A stretch of 64,000 nt of DNA from Buddleja alternifolia (Eukaryota > Streptophyta > Magnoliopsida > Lamiales > Scrophulariaceae): the NCBI GenBank assembly GCA_019426215.1, contig CM033400.1:13004568-13068567 (forward strand), read 5' to 3'. The notes beneath the pieces are model-generated. The model made no database searches. It saw nothing but the letters and a program-made list of their open reading frames with translations, and was not told the origin of the DNA. Position 1 is the first letter of the stretch. Every line of letters starts with the position of its first letter. The position numbers and the translations under genes are program-made. Of this stretch, positions 1 through 10,215 are shown piece after piece.

Positions 1-124
1 ATAATACTCCAGGAGTTGAGGTTTACAATCCTCAGGTACACTTTATTTTTACAAACTTTTCATGTGTTGTCTTTCGAATACATATTTCTTGTTTATTTAC
101 ACATTACCCTTATGTTTTTTGCAG

Positions 125-2221
125 TTGTGCTCGAGGCAATTTGGTATTAGCCAAAGTTTTGCCCTCCCTTTTCTGGGTACTTTGAACCGTCTTTGGTCCA
201 GGAGATCCTACACCATTCCTAGGACCAAGAGGTAATTGGCGGAGGCAGCCATTCGAGGAAAACCCTTCAGCCAAGTGGTCATTTCTCCTGTTTCGATTTT
301 CTGTAGGATCTTTCGAATAGATCCACATTTTGCTGAGTTTTGGAACCGAGTTTTGGAGCGTGCCTTCTCTAGACAAATCATTCGAAGGTTAGTTATGGAC
401 ACTACAAGGTTTGGTGCTGGGTCTGTCGAAATGACTGCATTGTCAACACTTTTGCCTTCTGAGGTATATTCATCTTATAAACAATTTCATTTCTTTCCAA
501 ACTTTAAATGTCTTGGTTTTTTACTTTGAACTGCTTATGTAGGATGACGCGTATGTTATCCCTTGTTCACTTACTTCGGGGTGGAGATTCGAGAGGGATA
601 GCCCCTTCTCCCAATATTGCGAAGGACTTTTCCAGGCTCTTCGAGCATCTGAGGCTCTGGCGGTGCTTTCTCTCAGAGTTATTCCACCTGATCCTCCCCT
701 GAAGGCGGCAAAAGGGAAGGCCCCAGTTACTGCCGTTTCTCCCCCTATCACTCGAAAACGTAGGACTGGGGGTATTACTATCCAAGAACCTTCTCCAACC
801 CTTCCAACTGATGTTGAGGACGAAAGTGATGATGACGTGCCCCTGATAATCCATAGGCACGTTAAATCCCGGCGGATACAAGGATCTTTCAAAGCTGGTA
901 ATCATCTTTCTGTTTTTGATTTACACGTACATCCTTCTGATACTCTCTCTCATTTATACTTACAGAGTGTATACGTATAGGTCCTTCGAGCGGGATAGTT
1001 GATCCTGAAGCGGTTCCTTCTGGGGAAGTCCCTCCTGAAGAGATTGCCCACGTCGAAACCCCTATAATCGAATCTGGGGATGAGACAGAGTCTTATAATC
1101 TTGCCATTCAGCCTCCATCTGAGGAACGTACTCAAGTCCTTGAAGATCCTTCTTCAGGTATTTCACTCTTGTCATTAGTTCCTCTCTTCTTATTCGATAT
1201 TGAAACTCTTGACTCGAATCTGTTACCTTGTAGATTCCCGAAGTGACGGAATTTCATCCGAGAAACTTGCCCCTATGGCAGAGCCAGGACTTGTTATTGA
1301 GGGTATCTTGGAGACAAGTTTCCTTGTCAACCTCCCCCCTCGAGGGTTTGGTGATGCAGGAGCTTCGAGTTCGAAGCCAACCGAGGAAGTTCCTGAGCCT
1401 CCCCATTTCGAAGGTATGTAAAAAGTGCTTCTTTTCTTCGACATTATCTTTTATCGAAATTTTACCCCGACACTAACCTTTTTTCTGGGTCTAGGTGTCG
1501 AACTTACTTCTGAGAAGATATTGGAAGACCTAGTCGCGGCTCAATCTCTCGAGATTCAAGATGCTCCTCCTGCTTCGAGTTCAACGACAAACGTTGCCCT
1601 TCTCGAAGGCAAGTGATTGCGCCATATTTCCATGTTTTCGTTCATGTACTTCTTTATTGTTCCTTAATTATTCCATTCAACATTTTTAGGGACCACCGAA
1701 TCCATGCCTTTCTCGAGGGAAGATTTAAACGAGTCCCTCAACGTGATCAAACTTGATCCGACTAACTATGAAATGATTGAGAGACTTCGAGAGCTCTTGG
1801 ATGGTGCGACGCCTAGTATCTCCATCTAGTGTCGCCCTATGTTTATTGTGGTGAGGCAAATGTTCGAGAGTCGCCTTGTTGCTATCCAGGGCTTGATAGA
1901 TCAAGGTTTCACTCCCTTCGGAGAAGTGATTCACCCCACAGGATCATCCCAGCTAGATCAACTCCAAGTTCGAGTCCCCACTTTGGAGAATACACGAACT
2001 GGGTACTTGGCCCAAGTTGCCGAATTGCCGACCTCCAAGCCGAAAGGGATCGACTTTTCGATCTGGCTAACAAAACTGGAGAGGAATTGGCTGTTGTTCA
2101 CCAGCAAATTACTCTTCTCACTCGTGAGTTCGAGACTATGGTTAGGCCAGCCTTTCTTGAGAATGACGCCTTTATTATGCCTATCAATGTATTGATGGAT
2201 TCCTTGCGATTTATAGAATAG
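125..2221 (+). pseudogene. Antisense accessory gene of the Tat element: plant mobile domain protein, six visible exons
   Basis: Exons read as 125-463, 543-897, 966-1157, 1234-1413, 1495-1608 and 1690-2221. An earlier exon must lie left of the window, because 1-124 ends in a clean polypyrimidine-AG acceptor. All junctions keep one open frame. Introns are 79, 68, 76, 81 and 81 bp; the last has a GC donor (gcaagt). Exon 125-463 carries the RQFG motif (residues CSRQFGISQSF) typical of the C-terminal half of the plant mobile domain (Pfam PF10536, the family of Arabidopsis MAIN/MAIL1 and of proteins carried by some gypsy elements). Later exons encode an acidic, Pro/Ser-rich linker; the last ends in a likely coiled coil (residues ADLQAERDRLFDLANKTGEE). 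Defects: in-frame TAA at 233-235, TAG near 1828 and a frameshift near 2015-2030. The family call is from a motif read by eye; the role in the element is unknown. Confidence 0.7.
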
Positions 2222-2399
2222 TTTCGTAGAGTAGGGTATTTTCGACTAACATTGTATTCTACTCACCATTTATAAATAAATTACCAGTTTTCGGCAATCT
2301 TTTGAGTATTATCTCCGCATTTTCTTGCCACGTACTCGGTGTATATTTCTTTAGATATTTAGCATTTAAACTCCTTCCATATTCTTTTCCATTTAAGTA
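2222..2399. other. 178-bp gap between convergent genes
   Basis: This AT-rich stretch separates the 3' end of the plus-strand plant-mobile-domain gene from the 3' end of the minus-strand pol. An ataaataaa run near 2269-2278 could serve as a plant polyadenylation signal for the plus-strand gene. No coding sequence is visible. Confidence 0.5.
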
Positions 2400-3576
2400 C
2401 TAAAGTCTAAATGAATTTCTTGATAATTTGCTTGAGATTGAAAATGGTCGCCAAAATGGCCCTTCCCACTTAGGCGACCATTTTCCTAAAAAATGATCTT
2501 TCGAGCCTTCTAGCAATATCATTTTCCAGACTAAATCCCCTACTTCGAAGGATCTTGTCTTGACCTTTTTATTATAGCTTTTTTCTACTTTCTTTTTCTG
2601 GAGTTCGATTTGTTGTAATGTCATTATTTGAATCCTTTCATGGTCCAATTTCTCCATGGTTATATTCTCGATATACTCCTCTTGTGTGAATTTTGATTGC
2701 TCCAAAATCCTTTGTGACTTGATATTTATTTCCATCGGTATAACAGCTTCGTGACCATACACTAATTGAAAAGGTGTAACCCCTAGGCTGTTTTTTTTGA
2801 TAGTCCTTAATGCCCATAAAGTGTCAATTAACAATTCATGCCACACTTTAGGATTGTTTTGTATCATTTTCGAGATACAATTTATTCAAAAATTCAGCCT
2901 GGCCATTTGCTTTGGCATAATAAGGAGTTAAATTTAACAATTTTATCTTAAATTGATCTACGAATTCGAGCATTTTTGTACTATTAAACACCCTAGCCTG
3001 GTCAAAAGTGATAGACTCAGGTATCCCAAATCGAGCTATGATATCCTTCTTAATAAAATCAACCACCTGCTTCGAATTTATGGTTTCGAATGCTTTGGCC
3101 TCGACCCACTTAGTGAAGTAGTCTGTGGCTACTAAAATATAGTTGTGCCTCTTTGAAGAGGCTGGTTTTATTTCACCTATGATGTCCATAGCCCACCCTC
3201 GAAATGGCTATGGATTTACGATCGAATTAAGTTCAACTGTCGGTTGCCTTAACATTTTGCCAAATTTGTGGCACTATTTGCACCCTTTTGAATATTTTAT
3301 GCAATCTTGAAGAATAGTGGGCCAGTAAAAACCATATTGGTGTATCAGCCACCTCATCTTATGTCCAGTTTGGTGAGCACCGGAGATCCCTTCATGGGTT
3401 TCAACCATGATAACCAACGCATCCTCTAAATCGAGACATTTCAATAAAAGTCCCTGAGAATCCTTTCGATAAAGTTCTCGACCATCATAATAGTAATGGT
3501 GGGCCATTAATTTTAATTTATTTGGGCCCCCCCTTTGGTTGGATTCTCTAAATATTTTATAATCTCGAGACGCCAA
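2400..3576 (-). pseudogene. Tat integrase (zinc-binding domain, catalytic core, C-terminal part)
   Basis: Integrase inserts the cDNA copy into host DNA. Reading 3576 downward, an H-H-C-C zinc-binding region comes first (HEGISGAH ... CIKYSKGC, about 3420-3280). The RNase H-fold core follows at 3189-2848, with the D-D-E positions visible as MDIIGEI, SITFDQARVF and GQAEFLNK. The remainder (2867-2400) has the usual GVTPFQLVYGHEAV segment. The core and C-terminal pieces are in different frames and stops separate the zinc domain from the core, so no intact protein is made. The second Asp motif reads FDQARVF where Tat elements normally have a DQG-type motif. The gene ends 178 bp from the convergent plant-mobile-domain gene. 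Confidence 0.85.
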
Positions 3577-4692
3577 TCTTCCTTTTCCTTGAAGATATCG
3601 ACCTTATTAATACATATTGTCCTTTGTTCGAACGGTAATAAAATTCTTGTTTCGAGTTGAATTGTTGATTCGAGTAAATTAGGATCGATTTTATAACCTG
3701 ATGCCATTTGGGCCAAATCGTTGGCAATTTGATTCCTTTCTCTTAGCACATATACAACCTCTACTGATTCGAAGTAACTCATCAATTGATGTACTCGAGC
3801 ATATGATGCTATTGATACTGGACTGATACATTTAAATATTCCCTTTGCCTAATTTATGTTTAATTGGGAATCTCCTTTTACTTCAATGTTTCTTGCTCCT
3901 AAGTCGAGTAGTATTTCTAAACCTTAAATGAGAACTTCGTATTCTGCTCTATTATTTGTGCAATCTCCTTCGATTTTTGCGCACATTTTAGTAATCAACT
4001 TTGATGGGGATATGATGTATATCCCTACCCCAGTACTATCTCGAGTGCTTGATCCATCGAAGTACAAAACCCAATGGACTTTGCCAACGAAATCAACGTT
4101 GAAGATTTCGAGCAATTCATCTTTCATTGGAGGATGATCAGCTAGGAAATCAGCTATTACTTGACCTTTTACGGCCCTTTGAGGCACGTAGCATAAATCA
4201 AACTGGAGTAGACTGAGACTCCATTTACTTAACCGTCCCTTTATCATAGGTTGATTGATCATAAATTTAATTACATCAGTTGGTGGGACTACTTCAATCG
4301 AATAGGAAATGAAATAGTGCCTTAACTGATGCAAAGTATAGGCTTAGACACCATTTTTCAATTGAGGTGTATCTTTTTTTAGCATCATTTAAGAGCTTAC
4401 TTAGGTAGAAAATAGATTGTTCATATCCTCTATCATTCTCTTGCACGATTAGGCATCCAATCGAATGGTTAGCCGCAGATATATATAATCTCAACTTTTT
4501 CCCTTTTCAAGGAGGAATTAACACTGGGGGTTGAGTTAAATAACATTTTATGGCTTCGAAAGCCTCTTGCTGTTTGTCTCCCTAAACAAACTCGTCTTCA
4601 TTTTTTAAACGTAAGATGGGCGAGAATGCTTCTGTTTTCCCGGCTAAATTAGATTTGAACCTTCACAAGAAATTAACTTGCCCTAGAAAATG
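3577..4692 (-). pseudogene. Tat dual RNase H region
   Basis: The first, retroviral-type RNase H remains at 4494-4297 (residues LYISAANHSIG followed by a YLSKLLNDAKKRYTSIEK segment). A second RNase H begins near 4130 with LYFDGSSTRDSTGVGIYI and NNRAEYEVLI, the DGS...GxG and NxAEY motifs of archaeal-type RNase H. Its tail lies at 3785-3600 (RERNQIANDLAQMASG). RNase H removes the RNA strand during reverse transcription, and carrying both types is characteristic of Tat. Several stops and frame changes break the region (near 4345, 3925 and 3830). Confidence 0.8.
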
Positions 4693-5818
4693 TTAAAGCT
4701 CTTTTTTATTTTTCGGAGATTTGGCCTCCAATACGGCCCTAGCTTTATTTCGATCCACCTCGATGCCTCGATTATGAATGAGGAAAACTAAAAAGTTTCT
4801 GACTTCAACACCAAAAGCACATTTTAATGGATTCATTTTTAATTTGAAATGCCTCATTCGTTCGAAGGCTTTGGTCAAAGAATTCAAGTGGTCTTGATAG
4901 GTCTGGGCTTTGACCACTATATCATTTATATATATTTCTAGGGACTTACCTATAAGGTCATGAAACATATAATTCATTGTTCTCTGGTATGTGGCCCCAG
5001 CATTTTTTAATCCAAAGGGCATGGCTACCCATTCGAAGGTTCCCATGGAGCCTGGGCATCGAAATGCTGTTTTGTTTCTGTCTTCTTCGGATATTTTTAA
5101 TTGATAATATCCTGAGTAACCATCCATAAAAGACATCAATTTATGCCTCGCGGCTGCATCAATCAAGATGTCTGCCATGGGCATAGGATACTCATCTTTC
5201 GGTGTGGCTTTGTTCAAGTCTCGAAAGTCAATACATATTCTCACCCTCCCATTTTTCTTTATTACTGGGACAATGTTTGCCAGCCATTCGACATACCAAA
5301 CTGGTCTTATGAACTTAGCCTCGACTAATTTTTCAATTTCATCCTTGATTGCCCCCATTAATTCTGGGGACATTCGTCGAGGCGCCTGTATTACCGGGTT
5401 TAATCGGCAACTCCTGTCGGGCTATGTTCATGTCAATCCTAGGTATTTCATGATGAGCCCATGCAAAACAATCTTTAAATTGTTGTAGGATCTCGATTAG
5501 CTTTTCCTTTTCAAATTTGTTTAATTTTGCACTTATATAGGTCATTCTTGGACTTTCTATGGTCCCGAGATTGACCTCCTCTAGAGGGTCTTGGATATCC
5601 TTTCGGATATCTTCATCAGGTTCTATAACTCCCTGTTCAAACATATCAGCCTCACAGTTTTCTCTGTTTTCTAAACATTTGATCATGTTATTACTAGTGG
5701 TTGTACTAAAATCCTCGAGTAAAGCATGGTTGTAAACAGATAAACCTGAAATAACTTTTTCGATTAGCAATTTCTTAATTAAGCATTCCGTTACATCATT
5801 ACTTCTAACTTTGTCCAT
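4693..5818 (-). pseudogene. Tat reverse transcriptase with altered catalytic motif
   Basis: RT copies genomic RNA into cDNA. The fingers and palm are well preserved: VKKNGR-like segment (VIKKNGRVRICIDFRDLNKA, near 5250), FMDGYSGYYQ and MPFGLKNAGATYQR. The catalytic box, normally Y-(I/V)-D-D, reads Y-I-N-D (LEIYINDIVV, near 4925), so a catalytic Asp has become Asn. The upstream part, 5818-5340, is the protease-RT linker. The ORF 4693-5373 covers about 226 residues of RT without a stop; its boundary with the linker is a frame change near 5360. Confidence 0.88.
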
Positions 5819-5853
5819 TAAAACTAAAGATTTACAGAACTTTCTACTTCGAT

Positions 5854-6888
5854 CTATGCTAAACTACCGTCTACTTTGGCTGTAGACTGTTCCACCTTTT
5901 CTCGAGCTATAATGCTTCCATCTCCACCTTCTGCCCATTCCGTTCCGATGGCCAAACACTGTGGAGCTTGTTCGTCCTTCACTTCGACCTCTCTGGCCAA
6001 GTACCTGGCATGAACAATATGAGTGTCAACAAAATAGGAATTTTTCTCGGCTTTGATTATTTTGAATTTATGTCCGTTCCAATAAACCAAAACCTGATGT
6101 AGGGTGGAAGAGATAAAATAATTTTGATGTATCCAATCTCTCCCTAGTAAGGCATTAAATGATGGTGAATTCGTGTTCACCACAAAAAATGCTGAATACG
6201 AGCTCTGGGTCCCAATCTTTATTCGACAAGGTAAGACTCCAACCACTCGAGTGGCTTGTCCGGAAAAACCATATACCGAAACATCAATAGTGACTAGGTC
6301 TTTCACTGTCTTTCCTACTTGTGCTAACGTTCTTTCGGGTAAGATGTTAACAGTAGCACCATTATAAACTAGGACTTTATTAATTTTAATGCCTTCGATT
6401 TCAGCCTCCACGAATAATCGCCTCATATGGTTGTTGTTGATCTTTTCTTTCGAAAATAAAAGATCAATTAAATTTTTATTTTCTGACTTCGTTTCAGACA
6501 ACCTATGGTTCAGAAGTTGGGACTTAGAACTATCACCTGAGTCCGAGATGGTTAGCATCTCGAGTGATTTTTCTTCCTCTTCTGTTATATCATCTTTTGT
6601 AGCGAATGATGTTGGTAACACTGTCACCATATTCACGTCTTTGTCTTCTTCGAAATGCAAGGCTCTCTTTAGGGAAGCTTCCTTTGCTTTCAACTCGGCT
6701 TCGTTTGACGAACCTCCATAAGTGTCATCTCCCAACAGGATGTCCATGTCATCACCTGACTCGAAATCATCCAAGTCCTCATCCTCTTCGCACTTCGCAC
6801 TTTTTCCTTTCAGAGTGGTCTCTTTGAATTGGTCACTCAATTGGTCCATCTCCTTCTCATATTCATCCATTTCAGGCCTCGCTTCCAC
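5854..6888 (-). pseudogene. Tat aspartic protease and flanking linker
   Basis: The protease region would mature gag and pol. Residues of the active-site loop read VLVYNGATVNILPERTL (near 6365-6315), followed by the flap-like segment and the conserved ALLGRDWIHQ end (near 6140). The active-site triplet position is YNGA where Tat elements normally have DGGA or DTGA, so the catalytic Asp appears lost. The N-terminal half (6888-6500) is acidic linker. The open frame spans 344 residues. Confidence 0.75.
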
Positions 6889-6928
6889 CTTAGCTTTTAA
6901 CAGGCCTTTGTTTAATGCCTCCTTCGAT

Positions 6929-7789
6929 TCAGAGATTAGCGATAATGGCCTCTTGCTGCATTTCTAAGGCCACAGCAGCTCGAGAGTAAGCTACTTGCTG
7001 TTTGATAGCCTTCGGGTGGCTACTTTTCTTCTTCTCGATCTGCCTGCTGGATTCACTTAGCCGGTTAAATGGAGAATCTCTTCTTGCCAATGGTGGCCTT
7101 CCATAACCTCTGCCTTCCCTTCCTCGAAAATGCCAGTTATAAGGTTGGAAGGCGAAGCTGTTGTTCTCGAACCTTTGCCTTTTGTTCCATTCCTTTTGAT
7201 AAGCCGAGATCCAATTAGGGTCATTCGGGATCACCTGAAGCCTCACCAACTCATAGTGCAGAGTGTCGGCACAATGATTGCAGAGTACCTTCTGCATCTG
7301 GGTAAGATTCTCAACCAACCTCTAAGGGACCTGATAAATTATTTCACACTTGGGGGTCTCGAGTGCCTCCTTGTATGTTTTCTCCTTAGCCTTTGAGGCC
7401 CGAGGAATCACTTCAACTTGCAACTCCTGTTCCTTGGGTCTCCCGTCTTGACCAATCTCCAAGATCCGTTTGTCTATCACAGATAAGATAATCTTACCCC
7501 TTTCGAGCTGTTTGGCCACAAATCGCCTGAAGATTTGGCATTGATCAGTGGTGTGCATCGTGTTCATGTGCCACCTGCACATGCCCTCGAGTCCGTCATC
7601 ATTGATTTTTGGGAAGGTCAAGACTCCTTCGTCTATGAGTCTATTAAAGAGCATGTTCGCCAATTTAGCTTCCTTCCAGACCTGTTCATTAAAAGATTCA
7701 GATAAGGTGTTAGAACTCTCGAGTGAACCAATTAGCACAGTATTAATTTCGAAATTCAAAACAGGGAAAAGATCTTCATCTATATTCAT
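6929..7789 (-). pseudogene. Tat gag C-terminal half
   Basis: Two open pieces (7789-7322 and 7318-6929) lie head to tail, separated by one stop. The first carries a knuckle-like C-x2-H-x5-H-x4-C spacing (CRWHMNTMHTTDQC, near 7580-7540), a nucleic-acid-binding motif seen in Tat gag proteins. The second includes an Arg/Gly-rich segment (FRGREGRGYGRPP, near 7120). This is the bridge between the gag core and protease. Confidence 0.7.
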
Positions 7790-7846
7790 TTTCTGATTAA
7801 CAGGAAAGGTTATCTCATTCGAGTCTAATTTTGACTGTACTAAATT

Positions 7847-8615
7847 TCAGAACATGACACATTCTTTTGTCTCGTGTGTAAAGGCATTATGCCATTTATA
7901 ATAAGGTATTCCTCTGGTTTCTGCCTTAGTTGGGAACTGGTGTTTCCCTTTAACTCTTAGTTTATTATTGGCAAATAACCAGTTGAATATCTCCTCTGTT
8001 TTTGGTACATCAAAAGTATATTTCTTATCTTTTTTCGATTGTAAAGAACCCATTGCTTCACATTCTTTTGGTTCGAGTGCCCCACACTGAAATGGGGGCC
8101 CTTTTATGAACTCTACGAGGTCTACCTCATACGCATCTTCGAATACCCAAGGTGCAGATATTTCAAAGGTATTAAGTCCTTGGTTTTTCCATTGACTTTC
8201 TTCCCTTAACATATTTTGGTATCTAGTGGCACTTTCTGCCAAGCTTCGAAAATCTGGGAATGTCATCCCATCGAATTTTATCCTAAAATCGAAGGACATA
8301 TTTTGTTGTGTCAATTGCACAAACTCAGACTCAGGTAGATTCAAATGGCACTTGACTCGAGCCCTTTTGAATCTTGATAGGAATTCTTCTACAGACTCCC
8401 CTATGTTCTGTCTAATTTTAGCCAGATCACTCATGGATATCCCAGGATCCGTTCGAGCGAAGTGATTTAGAAATTGGAACTGCATTTTGTCCCAAGTATG
8501 TATTGAGTTCGGAGATAAGTTAATATACCAATTAAATGCTGACCCTGTGAGAGAACTAGGGAACAGTCTCAATTTAAGGTAATCTTGGTCGGCTGCCTCT
8601 CGACACTGACAGGTA
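7847..8615 (-). pseudogene. Tat gag core, distal part (split by SIRE insertion)
   Basis: The capsid-like gag core continues here from the proximal part at 32949. The conserved plant gag signature is visible: LKLRLFPSSLTGSAFNWY, then WDKMQFQFLNHF. Reading across the insertion with one copy of the 5-bp duplication removed keeps the frame: residues before the break (STLEHLSRFT) and after it (CQCREAADQDYLKL) match the usual gag order. It ends near 7847 with a knuckle-like YYKWHNAFTHETKEC, in which the first Cys is replaced by Tyr. Confidence 0.85.
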
Positions 8616-10104
8616 TGTTAGGAAATTTCATGTTAGATGTTTTAATGATGACAAGATAGGATTCAATGTTAGACCCCAAATAAAATGTAAGTTTATGTTT
8701 TCATAGATTATTGTTTGAGCGTTTGAAAGTTTGTAATTGTTATTTTGTTTAGGCTTGTAATTTTTATCTTTGTAGATTTTAGACTAAGTATTAGATACTG
8801 AATCACTAATAGAATTCTAGGTGAGTCTATTAGAGAAGAAGTTGAAGATCGGCGTCTGAAGTCAACCAGAGATGAAGATTTGTTTCTTAGCGTCCGTCAA
8901 ACGCTAAAAGACTATTTCAGAATTTATGGATCAAGCGCTCAAAGCACTTAAGCGACCAATGTCAGATTCACCTGAAATAAATCCTCAAGTCATGAAGGAC
9001 TTAAATGCAATCATTCAACGGACATTTATTTCCAACGGGAAATAAATTCAAATGCATTAAATGTGATAAGATACTGTGACTTGTGGACAAGCCACCTTTT
9101 TGACTAGACTGTCAGAACTTCAAAGTTTATAGCTGCTCCCATCCAATCGGTGCCAGCAGATTTTCAGGAATGTCAGGTTTTAGGTAGAATCACACGTCGC
9201 GTGAGAGGCACTCTCCTACATGTGTCCAACAGACAGATCCCAAGAATTGCCTATAAATACCTTACCTTCATCAAACCCCAAAAGTACGATACATAATATT
9301 ACAAGAGAAAATTACGTACATGCACAAGAAAAACTTGCTTAGAAAAAGCTTAGAAACTCCATAGCTAAAATTTCTTCAAGCTTTTTATCTACATTCCAGA
9401 CAGTCACAAATATCTCAAATCTCTTCCAAAGAAGAAACCTAAATTCCTATTGAGATATTCCAAGTTGTTTGATCTTCCCAAAAATAAACAAAACCTTGTG
9501 ACAAACCTTCAACCTTTCATCTGAGTGAGAAAGTTGTTGAAACCCCTTTTCAAGCAGTATTTCTGAGTGAGAGAAGCTTGTTGAAGACGATCTTCATTGG
9601 CGCTAAAATCTGTGTGATCAGGGAGCCCGAGATCTTTTTCATCCTTTACTATCTTGTAGAAGATTCTGTGTGATTCTTTGATAATCATCCTAGTAAATTT
9701 CTCTAAGTGAAAAAGGAGAAGAAGGACGTAGCTGGGATTACATCACCCAGTGAACCTTATATATCTTGTGTCATTTATATTTTATTTTCTTATTTTCATA
9801 TTACATCATTCATTCTGAAAAAGAAAAGTAAAATTGCAAAGCGATTAATTAACCAATCGAACGCTAAAAATCATTTCCGCTGTGCTAACCCTGATTAAGC
9901 GATCTAAGCGTTACCCTACTTTGGTAAATTGCTAAAATCACTAAGTCTAAGTTATCTTTACTGAAGAGCCTAACCCAAGCGCTCAGCTTTCTAAGCGTTC
10001 AAATCTTTAAAAGTGATACGAATTTTTGAAGTCAAAAAAGACTTCAGGGTCTATTCAACCCCCCCCCCCTTCTAGACCCTTTCGTATGCCACTTGGGACC
10101 ACCA
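8616..10104 (+). repeat. SIRE-like 5' LTR (1489 bp)
   Basis: The LTR starts TGTTAGG and ends GGGACCACCA just before the primer-binding site. It matches 31445-32948 almost base for base. It lacks a 20-bp block that the 3' LTR has at about 31890-31910; the block lies between short direct repeats (taaatg), which suggests a slippage deletion here. A poly-C run (about 10060-10069) lies near its end. Confidence 0.95.
9252..9259 (+). promoter_or_regulatory. TATA box of SIRE-like LTR promoter
   Basis: TATAAATA lies about 640 bp into the LTR in a GC-poor context; the same box is at 32101 in the 3' LTR. It is the best candidate core promoter for the element's RNA. Position and sequence are seen; transcription is inferred. 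Confidence 0.6.
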
Positions 10105-10106
10105 AG

Positions 10107-10118
10107 TGGTATCAGAGC
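10107..10118 (+). other. Primer-binding site, initiator Met tRNA
   Basis: TGGTATCAGAGC begins two bases after the LTR end and is complementary to the 3' end of plant initiator methionine tRNA, the usual copia primer. Confidence 0.9.
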
Positions 10119-10215
10119 GGTTGAAGTAGAAACCTAAGCATTTCCGAGCGTAATTGCTTGTTTAGATCCATTTTTCTAAAACCTAATCGTTTTTATTTTT
10201 TTTTAACATATCATT

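Larger units (their letters stand above)
1..8615 (-). mobile_element. Ty3/gypsy Tat-lineage retrotransposon, 5'-truncated and decayed
   Basis: Minus-strand order is gag (8615 down to about 6929), protease (about 6400-6100), RT (5400-4700), RNase H (about 4690-4300), a second archaeal-type RNase H (about 4150-3600) and integrase (3576-2400). The second RNase H after the normal one is the hallmark of the Tat branch. An antisense accessory gene follows pol (125-2221), as is known for some Tat elements. The gag is cut at 8615 by the SIRE-like insertion and continues at 32949. Neither LTR is seen: the 3' side runs off the window and the 5' side is lost at a fusion near 33350. Stops and frameshifts occur throughout, so the copy is dead. 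Confidence 0.85.
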
